Shown: positions 54,369-63,179, numbered from the stretch's first letter. The stretch is 64,000 bases of DNA from Mycolicibacterium sp. CBMA 226 (GCF_009729075.1 NZ_VTGY01000021.1:26727-90726), one strand, 5' to 3'. Notes: generated from the letters alone by a model not told the origin. Numbers and translations are program-made.

Positions 54369-55295
54369 ATGCCGCCCAGCCATGAGCGTTTGTCTCAGCT
54401 CCTCGCTCAGTGCCTGAGCTTCGGCCGTAGCCAGGTGACACCACCGCTTCCCGGCGGCAGAATGATCCAGCTCGATGGACGCGGTGAAACGTTCGTGCGT
54501 GAAATTCCTGGCCCGGCCGACTCGGTTCCGATCGTGCTGCTCCATGGCTGGGGGATGACAGCCGACGTGAACTATGTCGATGTGTATGAACCACTTTCGG
54601 CAACTCATCGGGTCATCGCACCCGACATCAGAATGCACGGACGCGGTCCCCGTGACCGCGGGTTCACCGTCACCGACGCTGCCGACGACGTGATCGCGTT
54701 GCTTGATATGCTCGACATCGAGCGCGCGATCATTTGCGGGTTCTCGATGGGCGGCGTCATCGCCGCGGACATAGTCACGCGCCATCCCGCACGAGTCGCA
54801 GGAACCGTGGTCGCAGCGAGCGCAGCCTGCTACCGGAACCGCTGGCGCGACCGATTGATCTTCGCCGGGCTCAACGCCCTCCAACCCCTACTAACCGTCG
54901 GGATCGATCCGCCCCCGGGACCGCTTGTGCTCGCAGGAGCCCGCGGAAGGACCGACACGGCAATGCAAAGGCAGCGATGGATGCTCGGCGAGCTCATGCG
55001 AAACCGGTTGTCGGACATCGTATCAGTGAGCGGCCACGCCCAGAATGTCGATCTGCGGCCCCGCTTAGCCGCGGGGACAAAACGGCCGAGTGAATACCTG
55101 CTGCTGAACCGCGACCGCGTGTGCCATCCACAGATGCAGCAGGAACTCGCTGACTTGCTGGGCGCGCATACGACCACACTCGATCTTGACCACGACGTCG
55201 TCGTTGCAGATCCAGCGCAGTATGCGCAACTGGTCGTAGCCGCGGTGGGTCGGCTGGATGCACAACTGGAGTCCGCCCGAACAGTGTCGGCCTGA
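54369..55295 (+). CDS. Alpha/beta hydrolase (paralogue of the 48602 gene)
   Basis: This 308-aa hydrolase has LLHGWGMTADVNY, the nucleophile elbow GFSMGGV and a late LDLDHDV region. It is similar along its whole length to the hydrolase at 48602-49507. ATG 54369 has AATGAGGTGA upstream. It is convergent with the second WS/DGAT (15 nt apart). A lipase or esterase that handles wax esters or acylglycerols would suit the context, but the activity is unproven. Confidence 0.88.
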   Translation: MPPSHERLSQLLAQCLSFGRSQVTPPLPGGRMIQLDGRGETFVREIPGPADSVPIVLLHGWGMTADVNYVDVYEPLSATHRVIAPDIRMHGRGPRDRGFTVTDAADDVIALLDMLDIERAIICGFSMGGVIAADIVTRHPARVAGTVVAASAACYRNRWRDRLIFAGLNALQPLLTVGIDPPPGPLVLAGARGRTDTAMQRQRWMLGELMRNRLSDIVSVSGHAQNVDLRPRLAAGTKRPSEYLLLNRDRVCHPQMQQELADLLGAHTTTLDLDHDVVVADPAQYAQLVVAAVGRLDAQLESARTVSA

Positions 55296-55310
55296 GTCCC
55301 GCGTCGGCCG

Positions 55311-56741
55311 TCAGCTCAATAGTGCCTTCTCGGCGTCCTCCAGGGCCTCGACCAGATAGACGGACAGCCGCTGAGAATGCGGAACCGCGTCTGGGCATGC
55401 CGTGAACGTGAAGCAGAGGTGGTCGTTCCAACTGGTGACAGTCACCACCAAGGCCTGGCCGTTGGTGATGATCGTGGTCGCATGCAGCGCCTCGGCCAGG
55501 GCTCCGTTCCAATACATCGGCACGTCAACCCCGGGCACGTTGGACAATCCCACGTTGAATGCCGGCAATAGATGGCCCGTGCCGGTGAGCGTCGTTGCCA
55601 GGAACGGCAACAACATCAGCGAGCTGTAGTTCATCGCGTCTTTGTTCAGCCCCAGCAGGTGATCCTTGCCCGCGCGCGTGGACCGCACCACCCGCTTCGC
55701 CCGCTCATCGATGTCATCGATGTCGGTGGCCAGGTCGGCGAAGATGAAACTGATGACGTTCCCGGCATTTTCCGACGCAGCCTCATCAATGGTTGCCCGC
55801 AACGAGGCCAGCACGCCGCCGACTAGGGTGCGATCCGGCAGCGCATCGTGCTCGATCAGATAGCGTCGAACCGCCCCGCCGAACACCGTCGCGATCGCGT
55901 CGTTCAATGTACCGTCGATGCGCCTCGCGATCGACCTGAGTCGGGCGAGCTCGACACGCTGAGTGGAAATCCGTCGACGCTGCGTTATCCGATTATTGAA
56001 GAGCGTCCGGGGTGGAGAGTACGGCGCCACAAGACCGTCGTCCGACCCGAAACCCGCGGCAACCGTCTTGGCCACGGCACCGCCTATCGACACGGCCGAT
56101 TCTCCGACGCCCACAGCCACGTCGACGGCACCCTGCGCCGCGCCGACGACCTTTCTGACTAGCGACGTCTCGTCTTCTCTATCGCGCTTTTGCTGTGGTG
56201 CTTTGGATTTAAGTGCCGGTGCGCTGGCCCATAACGGAGCAGCATCGGTTTGCGTCGGGTCTTCCGACAACCAACTCCGCAGTATCTTGAGGACGGTCAT
56301 GCCATCGACGAGGGAATGGTGAACCTTGACGAACAACGCGAAGCGGTCCTCTTGGAGTCCCTCAATGAGGTGGACCTCCCAAGGCGGTCGGCTCAAGTCG
56401 ATCGGGTGGGTAGCGAGGCGCGACACCACCAAGGCAAGCTCCAGTTCGCTGCCCGGCCGAGGCAATGCTGAGTGCCGAAAGTGATAATCGAGATCGATTT
56501 CGTCGGGCGCCAGCACGTCCCATGCAGGAACAGCTTTGTCGGTCAACGACTTCGACAATCGCCAGTTGAAGCGCGTGCGGGTAACCGGGAACCCTCGCAT
56601 GTGCGCGGCGAGCCGCTGCATGTAGTCCTGCGGTGAGCCGGTCGGCATCTGGAAGATGATCAGAATGGTTCCGTGCTGAGGCGATTCGTGCCGCTCCATC
56701 CGGATGAAGCCCGAGTCCAGCAACGTCATGCGCTTCTTCAT
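55311..56741 (-). CDS. Wax ester synthase/diacylglycerol acyltransferase (WS/DGAT)
   Basis: This 476-aa enzyme has the catalytic HHSLVDG motif and the GLSNVPGVDVPMYW segment near the C-terminus. It makes wax esters or triacylglycerol from acyl-CoA and an alcohol or diacylglycerol. ATG 56741 is the likely start; ATG 56729 (MTLLDSG) is an alternative. It is the second WS/DGAT in the window and is not adjacent to the first. Palindromes at 56901 and 56981 stand upstream, in the divergent gap with a TetR gene. Confidence 0.92.
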   Translation of the reverse strand: MKKRMTLLDSGFIRMERHESPQHGTILIIFQMPTGSPQDYMQRLAAHMRGFPVTRTRFNWRLSKSLTDKAVPAWDVLAPDEIDLDYHFRHSALPRPGSELELALVVSRLATHPIDLSRPPWEVHLIEGLQEDRFALFVKVHHSLVDGMTVLKILRSWLSEDPTQTDAAPLWASAPALKSKAPQQKRDREDETSLVRKVVGAAQGAVDVAVGVGESAVSIGGAVAKTVAAGFGSDDGLVAPYSPPRTLFNNRITQRRRISTQRVELARLRSIARRIDGTLNDAIATVFGGAVRRYLIEHDALPDRTLVGGVLASLRATIDEAASENAGNVISFIFADLATDIDDIDERAKRVVRSTRAGKDHLLGLNKDAMNYSSLMLLPFLATTLTGTGHLLPAFNVGLSNVPGVDVPMYWNGALAEALHATTIITNGQALVVTVTSWNDHLCFTFTACPDAVPHSQRLSVYLVEALEDAEKALLS

Positions 56742-56900
56742 GAGGGTTGACTCTTTCGTAGAACTGCCTATTAGATGGTCGGGAAATCCCCCAGCGCGAC
56801 AACGCTTCTGACCCACCAGCGGTCAGTGCCCAGTACCGAATCGTGAACGCTCCGGCGGCACTGCAGAATCCAGAGCAACCGTGGGTCCTCTCCTAGATAA

Positions 56901-56916
56901 CTGAGCGCGCACTCAG
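56901..56916. promoter_or_regulatory. Inverted repeat upstream of WS/DGAT
   Basis: CTGAG and CTCAG flank CGCGCA at 160 nt upstream of the WS/DGAT start. It could serve the WS/DGAT promoter. It shares CTGAG/CTCAG half-sites with common TetR operators, but nothing else links it. Confidence 0.35.
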
Positions 56917-56980
56917 CGTAGTCAACAAATATCGGGAGTGGAAGCGGAAATCTTCACTCAATCGCTTCCATGTTAATTGA

Positions 56981-57002
56981 ATAGACTGTACGTTTAGTCA
57001 AT
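56981..57002. promoter_or_regulatory. Operator-like site over the TetR start
   Basis: ATAGACTG-N6-TAGTCAAT has the length and half-site spacing of the operators at 51396 and 52345. It reaches into the ATG of the TetR gene at 57001, the position expected for autorepression. The WS/DGAT on the opposite strand is a second possible target. Confidence 0.55.
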
Positions 57003-57630
57003 GTCCAGTGGTTACACCGTATTCGACGGTTCCGCGACCGTCGCGCGGCGTCGGACTACCACCGAACAACGCATTCTCGAAGCCGCAGCCGCCGCACTTG
57101 TCGGCGGCACAAGATTCTCAGATCTGACGGTAGAGACAGTCCTTGAGCTGGCAGGCGTGTCACGGTCCAGCTTCTATAAGTTCTTTGCTGACAAGGCCGC
57201 ACTGGTTCAACGCCTCGCCGAGCCGAGCATTGGCGAGGCAGCACAGGCGTCAACGGATTGGTGGCACGGCACGCCAGCTTCGTCTTGGCGTGGCCTGGCC
57301 GCGACAGTTGCCCGCATGCTGACCATCGGACGCGCGAATTCCGACCTGTGGCAAGCATACTTCGACGCTGCAGCGGCGGACCCCGACGTCGACGAAGCCT
57401 TGCGCGGGGCCATGGAAAGCCACGCAGAAATGGTGGCACAACGCATTTCCGCGCTACAGGAGGAGGAATTAGCCACCTCAGAACTGCAGCCAATTCACCT
57501 GGCCCGCTTCATGATTCGGACCACGTTGACTTCACTGGTTGACCATTTGCAGCACGGAGATCGCGACGCCGATGAGGCGATCACCCGCACCCTCGGACGT
57601 TCGCTCTGGTTCGGCGTGTTCGGCCACTGA
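57001..57630 (+). CDS. TetR-family regulator
   Basis: This 209-aa regulator has a helix-turn-helix within residues about 20-60 (TVETVLELAGVSRSSFYKFF) and a helical C-terminal domain. It is of a different subgroup from the other regulators here. It precedes the kinase-F420 operon by 60 nt on the same strand, so it probably controls that operon, and possibly the WS/DGAT. The start codon overlaps the operator-like site, so a leaderless transcript is likely. Confidence 0.87.
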   Translation: MSSGYTVFDGSATVARRRTTTEQRILEAAAAALVGGTRFSDLTVETVLELAGVSRSSFYKFFADKAALVQRLAEPSIGEAAQASTDWWHGTPASSWRGLAATVARMLTIGRANSDLWQAYFDAAAADPDVDEALRGAMESHAEMVAQRISALQEEELATSELQPIHLARFMIRTTLTSLVDHLQHGDRDADEAITRTLGRSLWFGVFGH

Positions 57631-57652
57631 GAGCTCGCCAGCACCGACTTAC

Positions 57653-57666
57653 TGATTGATCATTCA
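57653..57666. promoter_or_regulatory. Imperfect palindrome upstream of kinase operon
   Basis: TGATTGATCATTCA matches its reverse complement at 12 of 14 positions and lies 25 nt before the phosphotransferase ATG. It may be an operator or overlap the promoter. Confidence 0.4.
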
Positions 57667-57690
57667 AACCCGGGACTGTTTAGGAGTCGC

Positions 57691-58785
57691 ATGGCCAACA
57701 ACTGGAAACCTCGCATCGTAGAAACGGTCGACGAACTCACCGCAGACTGGCTTACCGCCGCGCTGGAACCTACGGGAAGCCTCGGCGGCGCCCGCGTGAC
57801 GGAAGTTGAAGCGGTCGCGATCGGTACCGGTCAGATTGCGATCTCAACGCGGCTCACCCTCACCTATGACCGACCGACCGATGCGCCGGAGACCATGGTG
57901 GCCAAGACCGGTGAGACGGACGTAGCCATGCGTGCAGCGTTGAAGCGCCACCTCGCCTACGAGCGTGAGGTGTCCTTCTACCAAGAGCTGCAGCCGTTGC
58001 TCTCGGTGCGGACACCTAAGGTCTACTATGCCGACATCGACACGGACGCATATGTTTTCGTGCTCCTCATGGAGGACGTAGCGCATGCCAACCAGGGCGA
58101 TCAGATCGCCGGGTGCTCGGTTTCGCTGGCTGCCGCAGCCGTCGATGGGCTCGTCGGGTTGCACGCGCCATTGTGGTGCGACGCGTCGCTGGCGGAGCGG
58201 CCGTGGCTGTATGGGGATAAGGAGCGCGAGCGCCGGTCGCGCGTCGACGTGATGCCGACGATGTGGGCCGGATTCAAAGAGCGCTACGCCGACTGGCTCA
58301 GCGATGACACCGTGCGCGCCGGGGAGCAGTTCATAGCCGGGCTCAGTGGCTACGTTCGTGCGGACGATCAGCCGTGGACCGTGGTACACGGCGACTATCG
58401 CCTCGACAACATGCTGATCGCACCGACGCCCGACGGAGCGCACGACATCACCGTGCTCGACTGGCAGACCTGCACGGTCGGCAACGCCATGCTCGACGTC
58501 GCCTACTTCATCGGCGGGGGTCTGATGCCCGACGACCGCCGCGCCCACGAGGAACGGCTGGTGCGTGACTATTTCGACAAGCTGGTAGCCGCAGGCATTG
58601 CCGGCTACAGCTGGGATCGCTGCTGGACGGACTACCGGCGCCACACCTGGGCGGGGTTGTCGGTGGCCATCTTCGCCTCCATGCAGGCGCGGCGCACCGA
58701 GCGCGGCGACCGCATGTTCATGGCGATGGCGGACCGCCATGCCAAGCACGCGTTGGATCTCGATGCGGCGTCGGTGTCGGCATGA
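57691..58785 (+). CDS. Aminoglycoside-phosphotransferase-fold kinase
   Basis: This 364-aa protein has the kinase-like fold of the APH/choline-kinase/ecdysteroid-kinase-like superfamily. The catalytic loop is VVHGDYRLDNML and the metal-binding aspartate is in TVLDWQTC. A FVLLMEDV hinge region and a long N-terminal lobe fit this group. Related proteins in mycobacteria are often found in lipid or steroid clusters, and some phosphorylate small alcohols. It overlaps the next gene as ATGA. Substrate is unknown; antibiotic resistance is not implied. Confidence 0.85.
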   Translation: MANNWKPRIVETVDELTADWLTAALEPTGSLGGARVTEVEAVAIGTGQIAISTRLTLTYDRPTDAPETMVAKTGETDVAMRAALKRHLAYEREVSFYQELQPLLSVRTPKVYYADIDTDAYVFVLLMEDVAHANQGDQIAGCSVSLAAAAVDGLVGLHAPLWCDASLAERPWLYGDKERERRSRVDVMPTMWAGFKERYADWLSDDTVRAGEQFIAGLSGYVRADDQPWTVVHGDYRLDNMLIAPTPDGAHDITVLDWQTCTVGNAMLDVAYFIGGGLMPDDRRAHEERLVRDYFDKLVAAGIAGYSWDRCWTDYRRHTWAGLSVAIFASMQARRTERGDRMFMAMADRHAKHALDLDAASVSA

Positions 58786-59810
58786 CGCAAAACGAGGAAC
58801 TCGGGTTCTACTTACTGGCTGGGCATGCCCCGAACCCCCGCGCGCTGCTCGATGAGATCCGTGACGCCGAGGACATCGGATTCGGCGCAACATTCATTTC
58901 GGAGCGGCTGAACCTCAAAGAAGCGGTGACCCTGTCCGGCGCCGCGGCCGCGGTATCGGAAAACCTTCGGATCATCACGGGCGCAACCAATCACAACACC
59001 CGTCACCCACTCGTCACGGCCGCGTACGCAACCACGATGCACCGGTTGACGGACGGGCGGTTCACGCTGGGGATCGGCCGCGGGGCCGATTGGTTCTTCG
59101 ACGCTCTTGGGCTCCCCCACATCACCACCGCGCAGCTCGAGGATTTCGTCGGCTTGATGCGCAGGCTGTGGAAAGGCGAAACGGTGGTGGGCCACGAAGG
59201 CCCAGTCGGGCGGTTCCCACTCCTAAGGCTCGACCCGACGTTCGACGAGGACATCCCGATGGCTTTCGTCGCGTTCGGGCCGCGCTCGCTGCGGCTCGGT
59301 GGGCGGCTCTTCGACGACGTCATCCTGCATACCTATTTCGCCGACGACACCCTGAAGCGGTGCGTCGAGACGGTCAAGACCGCCGCCGAACAGGCGGGGC
59401 GCGACCCGGATTCAGTCAGAGTCTGGTCGTGCTTCGCCACCATCAGCGACGATATTCCCGAAGAGCAACGCCTACGCAAGACTGTCGGCCGACTGGCAAC
59501 CTATCTGCAGGCATACGGCGATCTGCTCGTCAACACCAACCACTGGGATATCGCCGTACTGAACCGTTTCCGCGCCGACTCGGTGGTCGCGGGCATGAAC
59601 GGTCCGATCGACACTGTCGCGACTTCCGATCAGATCGAGCACATAGCCGGGCTGATCCCGTCAGAGTGGCTGGCACCCTCGGCGACCGGAAGCCCACAAC
59701 AATGCGCCGATGCAGTCAAAAGCCAGTTCGCGCTCGGCGCCGATCGCGTCATCATGCACGGAGCATCTCCGTCCGAACTCCGTGCCGTCGTGGCCGCATA
59801 CCGAAGCTGA
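58782..59810 (+). CDS. F420-dependent LLM-class oxidoreductase
   Basis: This 342-aa protein belongs to the luciferase-like monooxygenase fold and most resembles F420-dependent families. A GFGATFISERLNLKEAV segment near the N-terminus and a RFTLGIGRGAD segment before residue 105 are typical. It would reduce or oxidise a substrate with F420 in the cytosol. It overlaps the kinase and precedes the hydrolase by 14 nt. The exact substrate cannot be inferred. Confidence 0.87.
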   Translation: MTQNEELGFYLLAGHAPNPRALLDEIRDAEDIGFGATFISERLNLKEAVTLSGAAAAVSENLRIITGATNHNTRHPLVTAAYATTMHRLTDGRFTLGIGRGADWFFDALGLPHITTAQLEDFVGLMRRLWKGETVVGHEGPVGRFPLLRLDPTFDEDIPMAFVAFGPRSLRLGGRLFDDVILHTYFADDTLKRCVETVKTAAEQAGRDPDSVRVWSCFATISDDIPEEQRLRKTVGRLATYLQAYGDLLVNTNHWDIAVLNRFRADSVVAGMNGPIDTVATSDQIEHIAGLIPSEWLAPSATGSPQQCADAVKSQFALGADRVIMHGASPSELRAVVAAYRS

Positions 59811-59824
59811 ACGAGGAGGATACG

Positions 59825-60835
59825 TTGTCCCACAAATTGTTTCGTGCGTTGACCGTAACAGCGCCGGCACTTGTAGCAAGCGGGTGGGCGTGCGCGCACC
59901 GCGCGTCGAGCGGACGACGCGGAGTAGCACCGGAAAACTACGCGTTCGGCGCGTTCGTTGCGCCTCCACGATATTGCGCACGGACCGTGAAATCGCTGGA
60001 CGGCACCCGCCTGCACGTGCGGGAGTACGGTCCCCCTGGCGCACCACCGATCGTGCTCATCCACGGTTGGTCGTGTTCCATCGAGGTCTGGTACGCGCAA
60101 ATCAATCGACTGTCAGCGGAGTACCGGGTCATCGCGTACGACCAGCGTGGCCATGGGCGCAGCGAGGCCGGTGGTCCGCCTTTCGCTGCAGAACATCTTG
60201 CCGACGACCTCGCGGCGGTGCTTGCCAAGACCGTAACCGAACCAGCCACCTTGGTCGGGCACAGCATGGGCGGCATAACCATCATGGCCTGGGCGGAGAA
60301 GTATCCGGACCAGGTGCGCAACTACGCAAACGCGGTGTTGCTCGCCTCTACCGGTGCGAACGTCGCGCGCGAACACGCAACGGCGGTAGCCGAGCAGAGC
60401 TGGCTCCAGCGCGCGATGACCAAGGTGTCAATGATGCCGCTGCCAAATCCGCCGAAGCGGTTGAGTCGCCGGGCATTCCGGCAAGCGGCACTATCCGAAT
60501 CGGCATCGTGGGACCTGGTTTCGCTGGTCCAGCAGATCGTCTATCAGTGTCCGACGCGTTCACGTGTCGGATGGGCGCGCGCGCTTCGGACGACCGATGT
60601 GTCCGCGGGCGTACCCGCCCTCACCGTCCCCACCACCTTCCTGTACGGGACAAAAGACTCACTGGTGCCGCCGCCAGTCGCAGATCGAGTCGTCGCGCAA
60701 CTGCGTGAACCCGGCTATCTCGACTCCGTCATCGCACTGCCCGGCATCGGCCATGGCGTCAACATGGAGGCATTCGACGAATTGAATGCCGAGATCATCC
60801 GGCTACGCGCAATCGCACCAGACGAATCGCCATAG
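59825..60835 (+). CDS. Alpha/beta hydrolase with N-terminal hydrophobic segment
   Basis: This 336-aa hydrolase has the oxyanion LIHGWSC, the nucleophile elbow GHSMGG, an acid-turn aspartate in TKDSLVPP and catalytic His in GIGHGVN. The likely start is TTG 59825, preceded by GAGGAGG; the much longer open frame upstream is antisense/overlap artefact. The N-terminus contains a hydrophobic, Ala/Val-rich segment and a cysteine (SGWACAH) that might be a membrane anchor or lipobox, so it could be exported. It is co-transcribed with the F420 oxidoreductase. Confidence 0.87.
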   Translation: MSHKLFRALTVTAPALVASGWACAHRASSGRRGVAPENYAFGAFVAPPRYCARTVKSLDGTRLHVREYGPPGAPPIVLIHGWSCSIEVWYAQINRLSAEYRVIAYDQRGHGRSEAGGPPFAAEHLADDLAAVLAKTVTEPATLVGHSMGGITIMAWAEKYPDQVRNYANAVLLASTGANVAREHATAVAEQSWLQRAMTKVSMMPLPNPPKRLSRRAFRQAALSESASWDLVSLVQQIVYQCPTRSRVGWARALRTTDVSAGVPALTVPTTFLYGTKDSLVPPPVADRVVAQLREPGYLDSVIALPGIGHGVNMEAFDELNAEIIRLRAIAPDESP

Positions 60836-60903
60836 CCGGCGACCACGGCGGACGCCATCTGATCGCAGGGTGCGCCGCAGAACGGACAACCAGGGAGTTT
60901 TAC

Positions 60904-61335
60904 ATGTTTTCGCTCACGAGCCCGTCATCCGAGCGCACGTCACAGAGGGTCGCCCGTCTCGGGCTCGGCGCCGTGATGACGTTCGCTGGCGTTGCGCACC
61001 TAACCTTCGCGCGCAAAGATTTTCAAGCGCAGGTGCCTGACTGGTTCCCCCTCGACGCCGACCTCACCGTGCTCGGTTCCGGCGCCGCCGAGATCGGACT
61101 TGGCCTTGCGCTGTTGAGTCTCCCCCGCAAGCGGCAGGTCGTCGGGCTCGCGCTCGCCGCGTTCTTCGTCGCGATCTTCCCCGGAAACATCGCGCAATAC
61201 GTTGAAGGCACCAGCGCATTCGGCCTCGACACCGACACCAAACGCTTGCTTCGCCTGTTCGGTCAGCCGTTGCTGGTCGCAGCAGCATTGTGGGCGGCCG
61301 GACTTCCCGAGCGGGTCATGGACCGTCAGGAGTGA
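60904..61335 (+). CDS. DoxX-like membrane protein
   Basis: This 143-aa protein has about four hydrophobic segments (LGLGAVMTFAGVAHLTF, EIGLGLALLSL, VVGLALAAFFVAIFPG and a final LFGQPLLVAAALWAAGL). It is typical of small DoxX/DUF4281-like proteins. DoxX proteins support quinone-linked redox or membrane stress functions, but their role is not settled. It overlaps the next gene as GTGA, so it belongs with the two SCO6745-family genes. Confidence 0.78.
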   Translation: MFSLTSPSSERTSQRVARLGLGAVMTFAGVAHLTFARKDFQAQVPDWFPLDADLTVLGSGAAEIGLGLALLSLPRKRQVVGLALAAFFVAIFPGNIAQYVEGTSAFGLDTDTKRLLRLFGQPLLVAAALWAAGLPERVMDRQE

Positions 61336-62252
61336 ACGAGTCGAGCTGCAGGGCGCGAGCGCTCCGTGACGCGATCGAGCCCCTGGCTGGACAGGTGTAC
61401 TTTGCGCCAGAGTGTCACGCAGCCTACGTGCGCCTCGGGTTCGCACCGGGCGGAACCCTGGGCAACGTTCAAACACCGGGTGCTGCAGCGTATTTCACGA
61501 GTCGCGGCGCGGCGATGGGTCAGGTCTACGGTTCCGTGGTCGCTGCGGCTTTCGCTGTTTTCGAGCCGAATGTCGTCGCCGCCGGCGTCGAACTCGGTTG
61601 GAGCCTCACTGATGCCGCGACGATTTGGCAGGCACGCGCTACCGGCGCAGTGGCGCAACTGGAACGGGTGCTAGGCCCGCGTCCCGTTGGGATCGAGCGC
61701 GTCACGGCTCTGCTGACGCGCGCGGTGGAACCGCTGAGACCGGAAGGGCGTCCGTTGTTCGCCGGCATGTGCTCACTCGATCTGCCCGACAGCGCCATCG
61801 GTCGCGCCTGGTGCCTGGCCGATCGCCTGCGGGAGTACCGAGGCGACTCGCATAGCTCGGCCTGGAATGCCGCCGGATACCATGCCGCCGAGATCGGTCT
61901 GGTCGGCGAGCTGGTACGCGGGTTACCTCCGCGTACGTATGTCCGGTCCCGTGGATGGACAACGGCGCAACTGGACGCAGCGCACGCACGGCTGGTGGAC
62001 CGCGGCCATGTTGACGACTCAGGACTCACCGCGACGGGAGTCCAGGCGCGTGAACATGTCGAGGTTGCCACCGATCGCCAAATGCGCGGCGCGATCGAGG
62101 CACTCGGCGACGACCTTGACGAGCTCGTCAGGCTACTCACACCGTGGAGCGCTGCCCTGTTGGTGGACAGCTATCCCAACCTCACCAGTGCAGATCGGCT
62201 CGCATCGGCTCGCATCGTCAACTACGAAACGGGGCGAGCCGATGATCACTGA
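61332..62252 (+). CDS. SCO6745-family protein, copy 1
   Basis: This 306-aa protein starts at GTG 61332, overlapping the DoxX gene stop. The sequence resembles SCO6745-family proteins, with AIEPLAGQVYFAPE at the N-terminus, RGxxMGxxxGxVVAAAFAVFEP and DRLREYRGDSHSSAWNAAGY. A winged-helix-like segment near residues 210-245 (WTTAQLDAAHARLVDRGHVD) looks like a helix-turn-helix, but a role as DNA-binding protein is unproven. The stop overlaps the next gene by 11 nt. No biochemical function is known to me. Confidence 0.75.
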   Translation: MNESSCRARALRDAIEPLAGQVYFAPECHAAYVRLGFAPGGTLGNVQTPGAAAYFTSRGAAMGQVYGSVVAAAFAVFEPNVVAAGVELGWSLTDAATIWQARATGAVAQLERVLGPRPVGIERVTALLTRAVEPLRPEGRPLFAGMCSLDLPDSAIGRAWCLADRLREYRGDSHSSAWNAAGYHAAEIGLVGELVRGLPPRTYVRSRGWTTAQLDAAHARLVDRGHVDDSGLTATGVQAREHVEVATDRQMRGAIEALGDDLDELVRLLTPWSAALLVDSYPNLTSADRLASARIVNYETGRADDH

Positions 62253-63162
62253 TGCCCAAGTAAGTGCCCATGCACGTGCATTGTGGGCCGCGATCGAGCC
62301 ATTCGCCGGACAGGTGTACTTCTCTCCTGAAGCCAATGCTGAGTACACGGCACTCGGATTCGGTGAAGACCGAGGCCCCCTTCCCAGCGGGGTGCAGACC
62401 TCCAATCGCGACGCTTACAACACCAGCCGCGGCTCGGCGCTCGGGCATGCATCCGGAGCTGTCGTCGCTGCCGCCTTTGCGGTCTTCGAACCGGACATGG
62501 TCGCCGACGCGGTAGAGCGCGGCTGGACGCTCACCGACCCCGCCTCCATTGCCGCGGCTCGCCGGCGCGGGGCCGTGAAGTCGTTGCGTCGGATGATCGG
62601 CGAGAAACCCGATGGCCTCGGGCGCGTGATCGAATTGCTCACCCGTGCGACCGCAGCTTTACAGGTGGCGGGCCGGCCGCTGTTTGCGGGGCTGTGTGCG
62701 CTCGATCTCCCCGAAGATCCGCTCGGTCGTGCGTGGGCTCTGGCCGACCGGCTTCGGGAGTACAGGGGCGACTCGCACACCGCCGCCTGGATCTCAGCAG
62801 GGTTCGACGCTGTCGAGATCGGTCTGCTCAGTGAGCAATGGTGGGGGTTGCCACCTCACACTTACGTCTACACCAGGGCCTGGACTGATTCGCAACTCAA
62901 GGCCGCAACACTGCGCCTGCAAGACCGCGGCTTGCTCGACGGCGAGTGGCTGTCTCCGGCAGGTCGGTTGGCGCGCGAGCAGATCGAATTGGCCACCGAC
63001 CACCAAATGCGACCATTCATCGAAGCGTTGGACAGCGATGTTGACGAGCTACTCGCGCTGGTCGACCGCTGGAGCGCAGCGATTCAAGCAGCAGGCGGCT
63101 ACCCCGATCTTTACGGCATGCAGCTCGCTGCACGGGTAACCGCCCAACGGCAGAACCCTTAG
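62242..63162 (+). CDS. SCO6745-family protein, copy 2
   Basis: This 306-aa protein is a clear tandem duplicate of copy 1: equal length and shared blocks such as AIEPFAGQVYFSPEAN, VVAAAFAVFEPDM, ADRLREYRGDSHTAAW and DRQ/DHQMR near the end. It starts inside the last codons of copy 1. It is the last gene of this operon before the rraA fragment. Divergence is spread evenly, which suggests an old duplication with two kept functions. A heterodimer is possible. Confidence 0.75.
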   Translation: MITDAQVSAHARALWAAIEPFAGQVYFSPEANAEYTALGFGEDRGPLPSGVQTSNRDAYNTSRGSALGHASGAVVAAAFAVFEPDMVADAVERGWTLTDPASIAAARRRGAVKSLRRMIGEKPDGLGRVIELLTRATAALQVAGRPLFAGLCALDLPEDPLGRAWALADRLREYRGDSHTAAWISAGFDAVEIGLLSEQWWGLPPHTYVYTRAWTDSQLKAATLRLQDRGLLDGEWLSPAGRLAREQIELATDHQMRPFIEALDSDVDELLALVDRWSAAIQAAGGYPDLYGMQLAARVTAQRQNP

Positions 63163-63179
63163 CATCTCGCCATCGACAT

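Noticed and set aside
57691..58785. Aminoglycoside resistance gene
   Set aside because: The APH-like fold is shared by many small-molecule kinases and the operon context is metabolic.
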